A stretch of DNA of 64,000 bases from Galerina marginata (taxonomy: Eukaryota > Basidiomycota > Agaricomycetes > Agaricales > Galerinaceae), in NCBI GenBank assembly GCA_023014335.1, contig JAECYW010000010.1:992001-1056000 (forward strand), in the 5' to 3' direction. Within the stretch, counting starts at the first letter, position 1. Each line of letters starts with the position of its first letter. Made by a program: the position numbers and the translations under genes. This document shows positions 1-12,230 of this stretch, one piece after another. The notes under the pieces were generated by a model that was not told where the DNA came from, ran no database searches, and saw only the letters and a program-made list of their open reading frames with translations.

Positions 1-1922
1 CGTCCCTCTCTCCTCGAAGGCGAGGACGATTAGCATGGCCCTAAGCGAGATAGATGTTTTGTGTGTTGTCACCAACAAAGAATCATCGCAGCGAAGGTGA
101 CCGAAGCAGAGAAGAGCCCCAGTATCTAGGCCAGGGGGAGGGAGTAGAAAGGTCACGAGGAAGTCTGTTTTCATGCAGGTAATCAATCCTCTCCAGCGCT
201 GCCATGCAGAAGGAGAGGTGATTGTAGTCACTTGAGGAATTGGACACGACGTTGCACCCGTGTAGAATCTTGCTGTATGTCGCATCGCATGGATATGGAG
301 GCTCGTCGTATACATCGTTCAAGCCCATCGCAAAGTTGGGGACCTGGCGGGAATAGTCTGGGTTTAGTTGAAGAAAAAGAGTGTGGCCAGCACTGACAGG
401 GAGGAAGATGTTTTTCACTCATGATATTTCGGAATACATACATGCCGTCAGAAGCTCTCAGAAGTAGTAGAGAGGAATATTTTTCATTGAGAGTGATGGT
501 CTAAGTAAAAGTATTGAAAGGGTGACGCTTACCGCCGAAATGATGACGAAAACATGAAATAAATATTCACTGTTCAGTGTCCAGATTAGGTAGGATGTTT
601 GCCAGATCTGGAAGCACCGGCCACAGCTTTTCCAGTTCCGCGTCCGAGTCGATCGGCTGGACACCGTGCATCATCGATGAAAGACTGTCATATCTCGTCC
701 CCTCTCTCACTTTCTCTGTAGTTTGACCAGCAGGCTCTGATGCAGAATGCATATTTTTGAATATCGTCAGCCAAGACAAAGCCATCACAGTTATATTTCT
801 GGAGACGCCTGTGACAATGCAACCGCAGCTCATCCCTCTTAAGGACTCTTTTGCTTTTGTAGTTCAATGGCCGTTCATAATATGTATCGAGGCTTTTGAG
901 TCGTTCTTTTCATTCCAAACTCTATGGCGGGTCTGAGTATCAGCCTACAATAATTTTACCGGTTAGTCTGTCAAGTGCTATTCATTTGCGGTACCATGCA
1001 ATTCGGGCTATGGCGATATTGTTAACCCTCTGGGAAGAATTCGTGTTCTGTAAGTCGATGTTCGTCTGTCATTCTGGGATGGCTAGCATGTGTAAGGTGG
1101 TTCCGCGCTTGCCCGTGCATGCCGCAACGTGCTATTACACCAAAAGGCCATGTGAAGGATTACTCTTTCAGCAACGGACACATATATAGGTCGTGGTGTG
1201 TACAGCTGTACGTATTGCGGGCAGCCTTACAGAATGGCGTGATAAAGGTCATCCCTCTCGGCCACAGACGATCCCGGCGATATGTCGGAAGCCATTTCAC
1301 TGGTGATGAGCTCTTAGCCTCTTACGAACTCACCACTCAGCTGGAATAGCCAAATTGATGCCATTCCGAGGAAGTACCGTCAGTGTTACCACGTTGTAAT
1401 ACACAGAGGGAAATCGTTTTCGCTCCTTTCTGACATGTGCGTCAGCGACGGCAGATTTTGAAGCTTTCCATTCGGACATCGGAAGGTATGTGAGCGAGTA
1501 GCCAATTCTCTCGACGCTGAGGCGCAAAATAAAGCTTTGCAATCATCATGGATCTGGTGTATACCTCGGACAAGCAGTTGTGTCGAATTGTTGGATTTCC
1601 ACGAGACAGGTACCGAATCGTCGTGCACTCCACCGTGACGCCAATTGTGTTAGAACGTTGGAGTAGACCGAAGAGTCCTGAAGGAGTTTATGCAAGCTAG
1701 CGAGGCTTGGAATGCGCATCGAGCAGGCTGTTCGGTCGCGTCGAATGAGCAAAGACTAGAGCCAAAGCAACTGCCACACGTCATGGAATATCTTTATCTT
1801 ATCTACATGGTTTGTAGTTGTTTGGATGTAGACCTACGTGTTGATGGTCATCATACAGGGCTTATGGACGTGTTGTTTCTCTCATTCCACCTCGTTGGAA
1901 CTTAGACGACAAGAAACACGCG
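1..1922. other. No supported gene (left edge)
   Basis: Short open frames exist on both strands. The longest stretch with protein-like composition is on the minus strand between about 83 and 833, with acidic and hydrophobic segments separated by possible splice sites. It could be the end of a gene that continues beyond the left edge. I recognise no family in it and could not join the pieces into a convincing exon chain. The rest, up to the Derlin start at 1923, shows nothing I can support. Confidence 0.4.
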
Positions 1923-2887
1923 ATGCCAGTAGGAATTGAAGCTTGGATTTTCCAAATACCCCCCATAACTCGCGGCTGGCTCGCTCTCGCTGTCTTGACC
2001 AGCTTGGCAGTGGTCTGTCTTATCCGTCAAAAGTTATATTGCATGTCAACTGATTGTGGCTCGTGTTCAGCAATGTCAACTCGTTACACCCTTACAGCTG
2101 TACTTTAGTCCGAGGAGCGCGTTTGTCAATGCCCAGGTGTGTATTCTACCCTTCTTCCATGTGAAAGCCTTGGAGGACTAACAAGAGAGATTGGAAACTA
2201 AACGTAGCCTTGGCGTATGGCGACAACGTTTTTCTACTTTGGTTCGATATCTTTGGACTTTGTGTTCCATCTTTTCTTCTTGTGTGTCTCTTGCTTTATC
2301 TCAGAAATGCCAACGCTGACTGATCTTCTTTTCCGCAGCATGCGATATAGCCGCATGCTTGAGGAGTCCTCGTTCGCAAACAAGAAAGCAGATTATTTCT
2401 GGCTCCTTCTGCAATCCTCCATCTTGCTCCTTGTGAATAAAAATTTCTATTGAACCGTATGCAACCGGCGGAATCTGACGCCGCTGTCTGTTTCTATTAG
2501 GTCCTGTCACCGCTGTTCAACCTCCCGTTCCTGTCCTCACCGCTCGCCTTCGTTCCGATATACCTATGGTCCCGACGGCACCCGTCCACCCCCATATCTC
2601 TCTTCGGACTTATCACGATAACAGCACCTTATCTCCCGATCGCACTTGTCGCCTTCTCATGGGTGCTCAATGGAACATGGAAGGCAGCGGCGGGTGACCT
2701 CGTAGGATGTGCTGTCGGTCACGTTGGATGGTTTCTACGTGATGTATGGACCAGGGAGATGGTTGGTGGCTCAACGCTCTTCAGCGATGCTCCAGTCAGG
2801 CTGTATGTCCCATTTCCTCCAAATTCTGGTTATCCTATATGCTAACTGAGAAACCACTGCAGGAAAAGATTATTTGGAGACCAATGA
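1923..2887 (+). CDS. Derlin family ER membrane protein (DER1-like)
   Basis: Derlins are multi-pass ER membrane proteins, relatives of rhomboid proteases without protease activity, that help retrotranslocate misfolded proteins in ER-associated degradation. Six exons (1923-2012, 2071-2136, 2208-2281, 2339-2432, 2501-2802, 2863-2887) join in frame to a protein of about 216 residues. The N-terminus carries the family pattern IPPITRGW, followed by QCQLVTPLQLYFSP and the FFYFGSISLDFVFHLFF helix, then RYSRMLEE. Several hydrophobic segments follow. The protein stops soon after the last helix, so it lacks the long cytosolic tail (SHP box) of some Derlins and is closer in length to Der1. The start is the only ATG that puts IPPITRGW near residue 12. 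The next gene is convergent. Family assignment is firm; DER1 versus DFM1 orthology is not. Confidence 0.9.
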
Positions 2888-3191
2888 TACTCTATGGGTC
2901 AAGTTTCTAGTCATTGACAATGTACAGCACACTGCAATTTAATTCGTCGAATCAAGGAACACTTGGCATTTAACCACATTCCATTCAGTCTCTACCCGGC
3001 GGTTTACCAAGAAAAACAACTCCGCGGGATTGGGTATTAATACGAATAATGATAGTGAAAAAGGTACTGGACCAAGAGAGTGGGCAATGGTAAGTTCTAG
3101 AGATCTGGAAATTCTCTTGGCGAAAAATCGGGAAGATGCAAAGTATCTGACGGACGTGATGGATTGGCTTGGGTATGTTAGTTGGAAGTGC
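2888..3191. other. Intergenic, convergent 3' ends
   Basis: About 300 bases between the stops of the Derlin (plus strand) and the DUF4436-like gene (minus strand). I see no open frame of interest and no repeat. Confidence 0.6.
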
Positions 3192-4959
3192 TCATTCTTC
3201 CTCCGACCAACGAGAAACCTCCCCAGCTTCCATGATTTTGGACATGGTCTTCACCCTTCGATGGCTAGCTTTGTTCGGGTCCGATGGCTGAATACGATGG
3301 GACGGCTTGACAGGCGGAAATACAAATTCACCCTTCAAATGCTTCAGCATACGGTGCATCTCCCACTGCGCAATTTCCATCGAGGTGGAATTTGCTCCAG
3401 GAGACCGGGGTGGACGAGGAAATTGAGATAGGATGGAATTGCTGCGGACGGGTAATGGGGGCGGCCGCTGTTGAGCATTCCTTATCGCATCGAACTCGCG
3501 AACGCCTAGGATGAGGAGGAGAGTAATGGTTGAGATGCCGACGATTATCATTTGAGGAAAGAACCCGATGCAATCTGGAAGTCGCCTGGGTCAGTCACTG
3601 GGAACTACACACAAATACCAAGGCTGAAGGCAGACCCACCAATCAGGACGCCTAATTGACGAATCTTGGCGTCAGCGATGTGAAAAAAACATGCTAAGTC
3701 CAAAAATATCTTGCTTACCATCTAAACCCGGCGCATCAGGCATACTGTTGCGAAGTTGAGGAATGGCGATGAGAATTGCACCAGACGAAACGAGATGAGG
3801 CAGCAAGGACCTGAGCCCAGTAAGTCTCCGGGCGATGATAACATGCCCGATTGTAACATGGGTCAGAACCCAGCTCACAGCATAGAGAAGCAACGTGAAA
3901 AAGCGGGCATCGTTTGGGCGACTGACGTGCATGTCGATATCCCTGCTCGACTCTTGGGTTCCATTTTGGGTGGTCGAATAACTGTCGATGTCGATGGTGA
4001 AGATATCAAAGCTGGACGTCACATCGATAGTCGCGGTTTTGCGGATAGGAATCGTTTGATTGTCAAAAGAAACGGCTCGGATGGTGCTGGAGAGCACATA
4101 AGTATCGAAGGGGTAAAGACGAGCTTCGTGCACGTCGAGGACGTGGTCACTATCAAATTGGACGAGGTTTTGAATGCTACGAGAGGAAGAGTCAGTAAAT
4201 TTGATTGGTAATTCACTATGTAGTTGTATGAAGGGGTTCTACCTCCTGCGATGACCGGTATCTCTGTTGAAAGGTATCTGAGAAGGGTCATAAGTAGCAG
4301 TAGGGGTTTCATCGCTGATACAAATGAAAATGATCAGCACCGATCTCTCAACTAAATTGCGCCAATTACCTGTCGACATAAAAGTACATCGCAGAAGCTG
4401 GAAGGCCGCACGCATTGCTTCCATGAGCACCCGCAGAGCCAGGAAGCATAAAGTCTTCTCCACACGCCACGATGGACCAACGGATGGTAATCGACGGCTC
4501 ATCGATGTCAACGTCAACACTCTCTCCTATAAGGACCACCTGCCAAGGAAAGACAGTCAGTTCATGAAAGAAGACATATCGGGTCATTGAAATCCAAGTC
4601 ATTACCCCAGGAGATGTTTCAGCAATCGTGTTCAAAGTATTCTTAAAAAAGGGTTCGTCCGCGTCTGCGCCGAGGAAGGACATCGAAATGGACAATATGA
4701 AAAACACAGACGAGACGATGGCAAGTAGTACAATCGTGCTACCACGAAGTGGTATCGCCAAGTTAGCTGGGCGAAATGGAATGATCGACTGGATTGACTT
4801 TTTTTCGTTCGTTTGGGTAGGAGTTGGGGTCATTGTGCCACCCGCTGGGGCTTGTGGTGATGCCATGGAAGATACTTCCGCTGGCGACAGATGGAAGGAG
4901 CGTAGGCGATTAAACGAATGTCGAGGACGCCCAAAAGCAGGAACCCGAAAAGACGGCAT
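3192..4959 (-). CDS. DUF4436-like multi-pass membrane protein
   Basis: Fungal membrane protein of unknown function, resembling the DUF4436 family. Six exons join in frame. The N-terminal part has a Ser/Pro/Thr-rich cytosolic segment and a hydrophobic helix (VLLAIVSSVFFILSISMSF). A long extracytoplasmic domain follows with the recognisable stretch DVHEARLYPFDTYVLSSTIRA. Next come helices around FFTLLLYAVSWVLTHVTIGHVII and LVSSGAILIAIPQLRNSMPD. A very short 12-base exon region then leads into IGFFPQMIIVGISTITLLLIL and a charged tail. The start is uncertain: ATG at 4959 has a purine at -3, whereas ATG at 4866 (MASPQAPAGG) would trim 31 residues and still keep the first helix. The family link rests on memory of the HEARLYPFDTY and FFP patterns. 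No function can be inferred from the neighbours. Confidence 0.7.
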
Positions 4960-5456
4960 AGCTGGCGTCAGACCAAAGCTCAAGAGCCAGGCTTTGAATT
5001 AAACTGGAGGCGAAAAGCCTTCATTTAAGGCTTCTGTAGCGCCGCACGCCGACGGACGAGTTTCAAGAGTAAGATTATCTGTTGCGGCGATGAGCATAAG
5101 AGCCGCTTTCATGGCAATTTCTTTCTGGATTGGAGGTAGCAATCGGTGTGCGCCATCACGAAGGCTAGTCTGACCATACGAGGAAGCCGAGCTGGGTCTC
5201 TAAAATGAGATTGACGTGCGATTTCTATTCGTGCCGACGTCCAGAAACGTCGACGTTGACGGGATTCGATGAATTCGTGTATGACTCAGCCTTACGAACG
5301 AGTAATTCGAGTGGATGATGAAGTGGTAATAGAACGGTCATTACTCACAAAGTCATAAAACAGGGAGAGAATTCGAACTAACTCTGGATGGGGAAATATT
5401 TATGACAGTAAGTTCGATGAAATGCACCCAGAAGACACCGACGAAGAAGTTCCTGT
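4960..5456. other. Intergenic between DUF4436-like gene and SET/MYND gene
   Basis: About 500 bases holding the upstream region of the DUF4436-like gene and the 3' side of the SET/MYND gene. A small perfect hairpin (7-base arms AAGCCTT/AAGGCTT, 5015-5033) is present. No coding signal was seen. Confidence 0.5.
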
Positions 5457-6964
5457 TTATTCAACTGATAGTAAATTCTCCAATACAGCAATTTCTTGCA
5501 ATGGGCCACCATCATCACCTTCTTCGCCAAAAACGATCAAGGTTTCGGAAGCCAACGTCAGAAATACTTTTACCTGGCCTTTTATGATTTGACTTTGAGC
5601 ATTCCTAACGGCTGCCAAGGAGATCAGTGAATTCCATGTCGTTTTCGCCAACTCTAGAAGATGTATCCCTGTGTTTAAGAGACTTCAACAATAATAAAAG
5701 CCACCTATTCAATATCTCACCAATCTGAGGATAATTGACCGGGTAGAGGAGAATGTACAGCGATAGCAGAGTCAAGCCACTTTCATGTGCAACGTCGTAT
5801 TGACCTTCGTGTGAAGCTCGACTAAATGTTTCCGATAGGTTACCCAGGTATGATTCCCGGAGGACTTGGTACAAGGCTGGTGGTGTCGCTTCGATCGATA
5901 CCTGTGGTATCTTGAGGTTCATTATCGAGTCAATGCCGATAAATTCACGCAGCTGGCTTCCTAGACGCGAAAGTTGGGCCGGGTTTCTTGGTGGCTCGGG
6001 AAGGGGACCTATCCGAGGGAGAAATAGGCAGGAGGGGCATCCGCATTTAAAGCCGTAGCTGAGCTCTAGGATTTGCTCGCGTGCCTGGAGTAAAGCCGGA
6101 TCAAGGTAAGGAAGACATATCTGGACACGAGGAATTATTGATTAGCAGCGGGAATCAGAGAGGTATTCAAGTTTCTCATACCTCCTCACCGGGGAGTATG
6201 TCGCGGAGTGCCACTACGTCCATCACGATGGACTGGGTCGGCGATAGAGAGTATTTTGCAGCAGCATTTGGAAGACATGAATGATTAAAAAGGCGGCTTG
6301 CAATAGGAAAAACACCATGGCCTATCGTCGTCAAATGTGAATGTATGGCGAAGTTGTTATTCCCAAATCGTGCATATATCCTGCCGAGAAGTAGGGGTGG
6401 AGCAGACGGTTTGATTGAGCATATAACAGGAGGTTCGACAAAGTCACAAGGATGAGGAAGCAGTGTCAGTAGGATAGCGGCCGTGGACGAATCATCAAAA
6501 GAATAGGGATTCGGAAGGAGCGACATCCGAGCGACAGTGTGTGAAAGCAATAGCGAATCGTGCTTCTGGTGCTCTGGAAGAGCTTGATATTCTGGAGAGG
6601 ACATATAAAAATTAATCGTTTGCATATTCGTTTGTGGTGTGTCCGCCACTGGATGTCCTGACCTGCCATTGGGAAGTTTGTTAGTCGGTGCGAAATAAGA
6701 TATTCCACAGATGGTACATTGAGCATCGCAGTACCAGTAGGATCCACACCCAGTACACCTTTTCAAAGTCTTGTCTAGGGCAGGAAAGCGAAAGCAATTA
6801 TCGCAGCGTCGTCCCTTTTCGGAGTCAAGGAGGATGGAAGCGAAAGCCGAGGTCGACAAAATGCATGTACCAGCCTTGAAAATCTGTTTTGCAACACTTT
6901 TGTCACGAGCCTGACTATGAGGTATAAGTTCCACGTTATCAGGAAGCCATGAAATAGCCTGCAT
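5457..6964 (-). CDS. SET and MYND domain protein (SMYD-like)
   Basis: Likely protein lysine methyltransferase of the SMYD type. Reading from ATG at 6964, the SET N-terminal part is followed by a MYND zinc finger (CDNCFRFPALDKTLKRCTGC, then YWYCDAQCQ...W...H...C). The SET core has SRLFNHSCLPNA and DILPGEEICLPYLDP, and the post-SET cysteines are GFKCGCPSC. A helical C-terminal domain ends with FGEEGDDGGPLQEI, typical of the family. The last intron (GTGAGATATTG...CACAG) is needed to reach that tail; reading through it gives a false early stop at 5605. Between the MYND finger (frame of KRICKR) and the following segment (SSPEYQALPEHQKHD) the frame changes near 6590-6610, and no acceptable intron spans it. 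This may be a one-base sequence error or a damaged gene. The substrate is unknown. Confidence 0.85.
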
Positions 6965-7163
6965 TAATTGAAGCTGTTCAAGCACCAATCAGGTCAAAAT
7001 CAGGTTACTATAAACTGGTGCAGATGGTAATTACATTTATTGACGGCTATTGAATAACAAGGTTGTAGTGTACATATGATAAATAATGCTTTTCCGTTTC
7101 TTTCCTGTGTCCGACCAATAACAATGTGCTACGGAGGACCATGTCAGGACGTTTAGTTCTTAT

Positions 7164-10100
7164 TTAAGAGTCCCAGATTGCCCCGAAGGCGGGGATTCCT
7201 CTACTCATCATACCGTAAACCACTTTTCTCGTAAGTTTCTGGTTGGAAATCACACAGACTGCCTCCGCGTTGAACTCCTTCACAAGACGATAGGTTAACT
7301 TGACCATGTCAGGCTTGCCGTGAGCGCGAGTATCTATCACATTCAAAAATCAGTTATGACATCCAAGGTGTCAGGGCTATGGATCGGTTTACCATAAACA
7401 ACGGCACCAGGAGATGCACCAAGTATTGAGTCGACGAATTCATCGCCGAATGTTTGCCTGACATTGGGAGACGTCCATAGAAGGCGGATAGGCACTCTCT
7501 GTTCTAGGATGCAAGGTGCGCATGGTCCAATACCCGATCCCGTGGCAACAAACACGAGGCGACGGAAGAGTGGGACGATGCGAAGGACACCAAAGGTTGG
7601 GATTCCTCTGACCCATAATTCCGTCGGTGGGTTCATGATCTGTTTGGAGGTCCAATCTCCTGCTTTGCTTACGACCAGGGAATAACCTTTCTTTCCAGGT
7701 TCCGGCACCGTGGCAAATCCGTGCCATTCTACGAGGGGGTTATCTGAAACACGCGTGAAGCTTCCGGGTATCGGAGTCACTTAATTGCCCGTTGAGCAAC
7801 AGAAGACAATTTTAATGCAGGAAGTGATTCTTACCATAATCGAAGTAAAGGCGAACGGCATGATTTGACAGGACTACGCTCTTGACTGGGACCTTGCGCA
7901 ATCTCACCCACGGCAAGATGATCGAGCCTAGGTTCAGTAAAGTTCAATAAGTTGTTCGTCGAAATATAATTATTGTACTGACCTGTTAGGACCACAAGTA
8001 ACCAGAAGGGCGCCGACTTTACTAAGGCCATTCCAAGATGTTGACCCTCTTCCTTGTAGTCGTTCGTGAGCAGTACAATCTGCAGACCAGTTAAGTCTTC
8101 GTCTAAAGCATATATAAATGGGCCCAAACCTGGCACCACACAAGCGCTGTGCTCGTCCATCCCAAGAAACGATGGGTTTTCTCGAAAGTATTGTGTCGTT
8201 TCGAACGAATCGTCGGGTGGGCAAATACGACAATGCCCAGCAAGAATACCAAAATGACGTACGTAATGGCGACTGTCGGGATCGACGTCTGTTGTCGGTA
8301 CATTGTCAACACAGGCGCTGTAAGGATTAAGGAGGCACAGACCTTTCGGCTTTCAACCATCTCCTTAGTTGCTTGCCCGGCGAAAAGAGCCAGCCATACC
8401 ACACCGGACGTTGCACATCCAGAATGCAACCCCCCGATGTGGTAAACACGAGCACAAACTCGGCGGATTGCCAAAGGCCATCTGCGCCACAATCAGTCAC
8501 CATATTGGGTAATTCGGAAAAAACAACATACGACGTGGGTACAGAGCAGAACACATTAAAGAAGACGTTAATGACGTAGTCCTGGCGCATTAGGATGGAG
8601 CAAAATAAATTTGCGATAACAATAGTTCCAATTTGCTGAGCGTTTGCTCCACGGAAGAGTACCGAAATAAACACGGCGAGGTTGGTGAGGAAGACAACTC
8701 CAAACAAGCGGCGGTACAAAGTAAAGATCTGGTGACGGAGATTCCGTGTCGTTTTGCCTTGGGTTTTCGAAGGCAAGACGTCATCTTCGTAGCCGGACCA
8801 AGGGTATTCGCGCTTCACTGCGGCCAGGGAAGACACCTCTGAGCCAAGATCGGAGACGCTGACACCAGGATGAGAAGCTCTGGGTACGAGCGCAGTATCT
8901 AGGCCGTTTTCCTTGGGACTTGGTTGGTAAACAGCGAGCGGCACCGTAACTGTGTTTGCGACCTCGGGCTTGGAATCCGTCGAAACAACTGCTTCGGCCA
9001 GGTGCAGTTTGGCTAGCTTTTCCAATGCTCGCCGGTCCGTTTTACCGTTGCTAAAGAAGAGTATTAATAAATGTCGAGATTATAGTTTTATGACCTCACG
9101 CTGTGTGTGGGAATGCATCCATGCCAAGGACTTTCGTAGGTACTGCATAATAAGGTTGAATCTTTGCCGCCGCAGCTTGTATGTGCTCCGCCTGGACGTC
9201 AGAAGGTGTCGAGAAACCCCATAGCTCCCCGTCGATCAGGAGCGCAACCGCAGCTAGTACGCCTGGACAGGTCTGGGCGAACAAGGTTAATCTAATGTGG
9301 CGTCCAGGAGCCACTGCTGTTTATTCTCACCTCCATCGCGGATGCAACACCATCGAGTTCTACGCGGAAACCCTGCAGTAAATTCGTTGAGCATGTTGCA
9401 ATATTTTATTGTTATCTTGGAACCAATTACCTTGATTTTAACCTGATTGTCGATTCGTCCAAGATGTTCTAGTGTGCCGTTGGGGAGCCACCGGCTATTA
9501 TTACAGGATGAGTGCTACTGCTGAGTGTGAATAAAGGCAACCGCAGCGCCTTACCCGAGGTCACCAGTATTGAACATCATTTTTCTGTGGGAAGGGTTAA
9601 CTGGGCTAAGCAAACTTGAAGAAGGAATGAACTCGCCCATCGTTTGTGAAAGGATCCAACACGTATCTTTCCGCAGTTTTCTCTGGAAGATTGACATAAC
9701 CTCTCGTTATCCCAGCACCACCAGCCCACATTACTCCAACGGCACCAATTGGTAAGGGTTGCATGTTATCGTCAAGCACGTAAACCGAGTTATTCGGTGT
9801 CGGTTTCCCTATCGTCAAAAATCGCCCGAAACATGGTCCTGCATAGTATTGACGATAGTGATCTACGCCAGAAGACAAGCTTAACGCTATTTAGCCAAAT
9901 ATATGGATGGAACTCACCTCTGTTGGACCGCAAGAGTTGTAAAATCGACCATGAAGGGCCCACTCGTCAGCGAGAGCTAACATACCAGTTATATGGACAT
10001 TCCCAGATCAGGCTTGTTACGACTCACATTTCGGACAAGGTTCACCCGCAACGGCCACTGTTTTGATGTTTGGATAATCAGATGGTTTGTGAGGAAGGAG

Positions 10101-11168
10101 CATTGATGGAGTCGCAATAACAATGTCGACTCTCTTCATCACAGCGCGCCATTCTTTCGACGTTTTCCCTCGAAGGCATAGAGTACTGCCGTTGCACATG
10201 CTGCCAAGAATTTCCTGGAACCAATTTATGATCAATATTCAAGCGCGCGCAGCATACTGACTTACCCAAGCGGCCATGTCGAAGGATATGTTCATCAGTT
10301 GAGAAACGCGGACGCCCGGTCGCATTCCCAGGTTCCCAGGAGCCAGGCAGAGAACTTTTTAGATTTGTTTAGTACTTCCTGGAAAAATAACTTAAGTCTA
10401 ACTTACGATTTGTGGCATTTCCGTGCGTAACAGTCAACGCCCTTTGGCACACCAGTGGTTCCTATCAATATTTATGAGGAACGAAAATCAGATGAACTGA
10501 ACTCTCAAATATTACCGCTTGTGTAAATCACGTAAACTCCATGTTTTGACGCTGTAATATCACTGGGTTTGGTGCAGTGCGTACTTGAGTGTTCCGCGCA
10601 GATGATAGTCTTCCAGGCACATTGTTACCCAACCGTCCGCTCTATGCGCGAATTTCTTCAAAGAGAGTACCACGGAAGACTCCGAGCCGCGTAAAGCATG
10701 CTGCAGGGTGCTATCGGAAACGATATTTCCATCTAACGGGACATAGGCTGCACCCGCCTTCAGAATGCCGAGAATACCAACAATCATGGGGATGGAGCGC
10801 TCTGCTAAGAAGCAGACGCGAGAATCAAGAGTAACGCCGCCGTCTTGAAGGCGAGTGGCAAGGCAGTTTGCCTGGCGATCCAACTCTGCATATGTAATTG
10901 TCTTCTCGAAGTCTTCGACAGCGATGGCGTCTGGTTGGGTATGAGCGTGGAACTCGAATGCATGATGAACGCATTGAAATGGGGACGAGACGGTTGGGCC
11001 GACGCCAAACTCGATGAATAGAGCTTTGTCCGGGGGAGGCAGATCTTGAAGTGGGTGGGGTTTTGGCACTTGAGGATGCATGGCCGTAAATGTGGATTGC
11101 GGAATCTCAGAATTGTATGGACACTTATAAAGCCCCACCTCAAGGGTCATTCCAAGGCGATTTGACAT
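7164..11168 (-). CDS. NRPS-like adenylation domain fused to membrane and FAD/NAD oxidoreductase module
   Basis: A large multi-exon gene. The N-terminal half is an AMP-forming adenylation domain. Its core motifs, in order, are: KAGAAYVPLD; YTSGTTGVPKGV; NSCGPTE; a stretch ending GITRGYVNLPEKTAERY; NTGDLGRWLPNG; GRIDNQVKIKGFRVEL; NGKTDRRAL. A low-complexity linker replaces the expected carrier domain; I see no GGxS phosphopantetheine site. The C-terminal half has several membrane helices with paired histidines (VYHIGGLHSG; KTHRFLGW). A ferredoxin reductase-like part follows, with WHGFATVPE and the nucleotide-binding FVATGSGIGPC, ending SRGIPAFGAIWDS. The activity is presumably acyl adenylation coupled to redox chemistry; the substrate is unknown. 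The motif after PKGV needs a one-base shift near 10435 to read TVTHGNATN. The start at 11168 is the first ATG in the frame; 11150 and about 11084 are alternatives. Confidence 0.85.
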
Positions 11169-11487
11169 AAGGCAGACACGCGAGCGTTAGAGATCCATGT
11201 CCGCACTCCGAAAAACACCCGTTTTCGCCAGATTGCCAGATAGCACCAATTGTCAATTTGACTCTAAAATAACGAGTGACGACGTGCCACGAGAAAGAAC
11301 CTAAAGATCCAACGCAGGACTCGGGAGACGCAAGTTCCCTAGAACGATCCTCGAGCATTCTCCACATGGAGTCGGCAAAGGTAGCAGGGAAAAAGATAAA
11401 ATAAGCACAACTAGCAGAGGGTACTGCGTAATAGTTTAACGAAAGACGCCAAGTTTCTTGCCATGGAGAAACAAACAGTCACCGAGT

Positions 11488-11958
11488 TCAACTCCGAGAG
11501 AAAGCAGTGAAAGGAGAAGGTACGTCGTACTGGTATCGAAAAAGGAGAGTCGTCCAACACGCGAAGCCGGCAGAAGGATAAATGAGGAGGTAGATCATCA
11601 TCGCGAAGTGATAGGCTTGTTTGAAACGCATATCCTTGAACAACATATGCCTTTGGCAGCCAAATGCTCTCACGATCGCACTGAGTTATGTTTAGCACAT
11701 CGGGGTCAGGCGTCGTGCAGACAGGAGACACGGGCAAAAGATGACGGACGTGACCAGAAGAATGAGGATAGTCGATAAACTTCGGCAAGTTGTCTTTTCG
11801 AACTTCGGAAGAATGAAAAATAGAATAGTTAGACAGAGTAGCACGAGGTATAAAACTAACTGGCATAAGGTCGTAGTACGCACATCCGCGTGAATACGAA
11901 TGCCAGTCGGTGTGAGGTCGTTAGCGGAGAGTTGGGCATTGCTATTAATAGAAGACAT
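11488..11958 (-). CDS. Hypothetical membrane protein, exon structure unresolved
   Basis: Minus-strand frames here encode hydrophobic segments that look like membrane helices. ATG at 11958 opens a frame with LVLYLVLLCLTILFFIL and LSTILILLVTSVIF. A second frame, reachable by a plausible GT-AG intron, adds YHFAMMIYLLIYPSAGFACW. A further hydrophobic piece (WSWFIFGLVTTGF) lies upstream near 12060-12110 and may belong to the same gene. I recognise no family. The pieces might be exons of one small multi-pass protein lying between the adenylation gene and RAD50, both on the same strand, or they might be chance frames. Confidence 0.3.
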
Positions 11959-12230
11959 ACTCGCTAAAGTGGTCGCCACAACTTTACCCACGAAGACATA
12001 AGCTTTCATACATTCCTTGGGATCTTGGTAATGAACGCCAAGCCTGGGTTAAAACCAGTAGTGACGAGTCCGAATATAAACCAAGACCAAGCTTTTCGAA
12101 GACGCAAAAGGCCAACCATCGCACCCATTATACTCACATATTTCATGAAGGCTGAGAAGGGGGAATTGAAAGGCCGAAAATTCCGCGGAAAGTAATTCGA
12201 TAAAGACAAGAGACAGACGTTGTCGTATGG

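Noticed and set aside
83..833. Minus-strand open frames as a complete gene
   Set aside because: The pieces lack a consistent splice chain, and some apparent starts are not ATG. They could be part of a gene beyond the window, so only a remark is given.
3756..4211. Plus-strand open frame of about 150 codons
   Set aside because: It lies antisense to a coding exon of the DUF4436-like gene, whose protein shows clear helices and family motifs. It is a shadow frame.
7164..11168. A secondary-metabolite gene cluster around the adenylation gene
   Set aside because: Neighbours are a SET/MYND protein, RAD50 and housekeeping genes. No tailoring enzyme, transporter or cluster regulator is adjacent.
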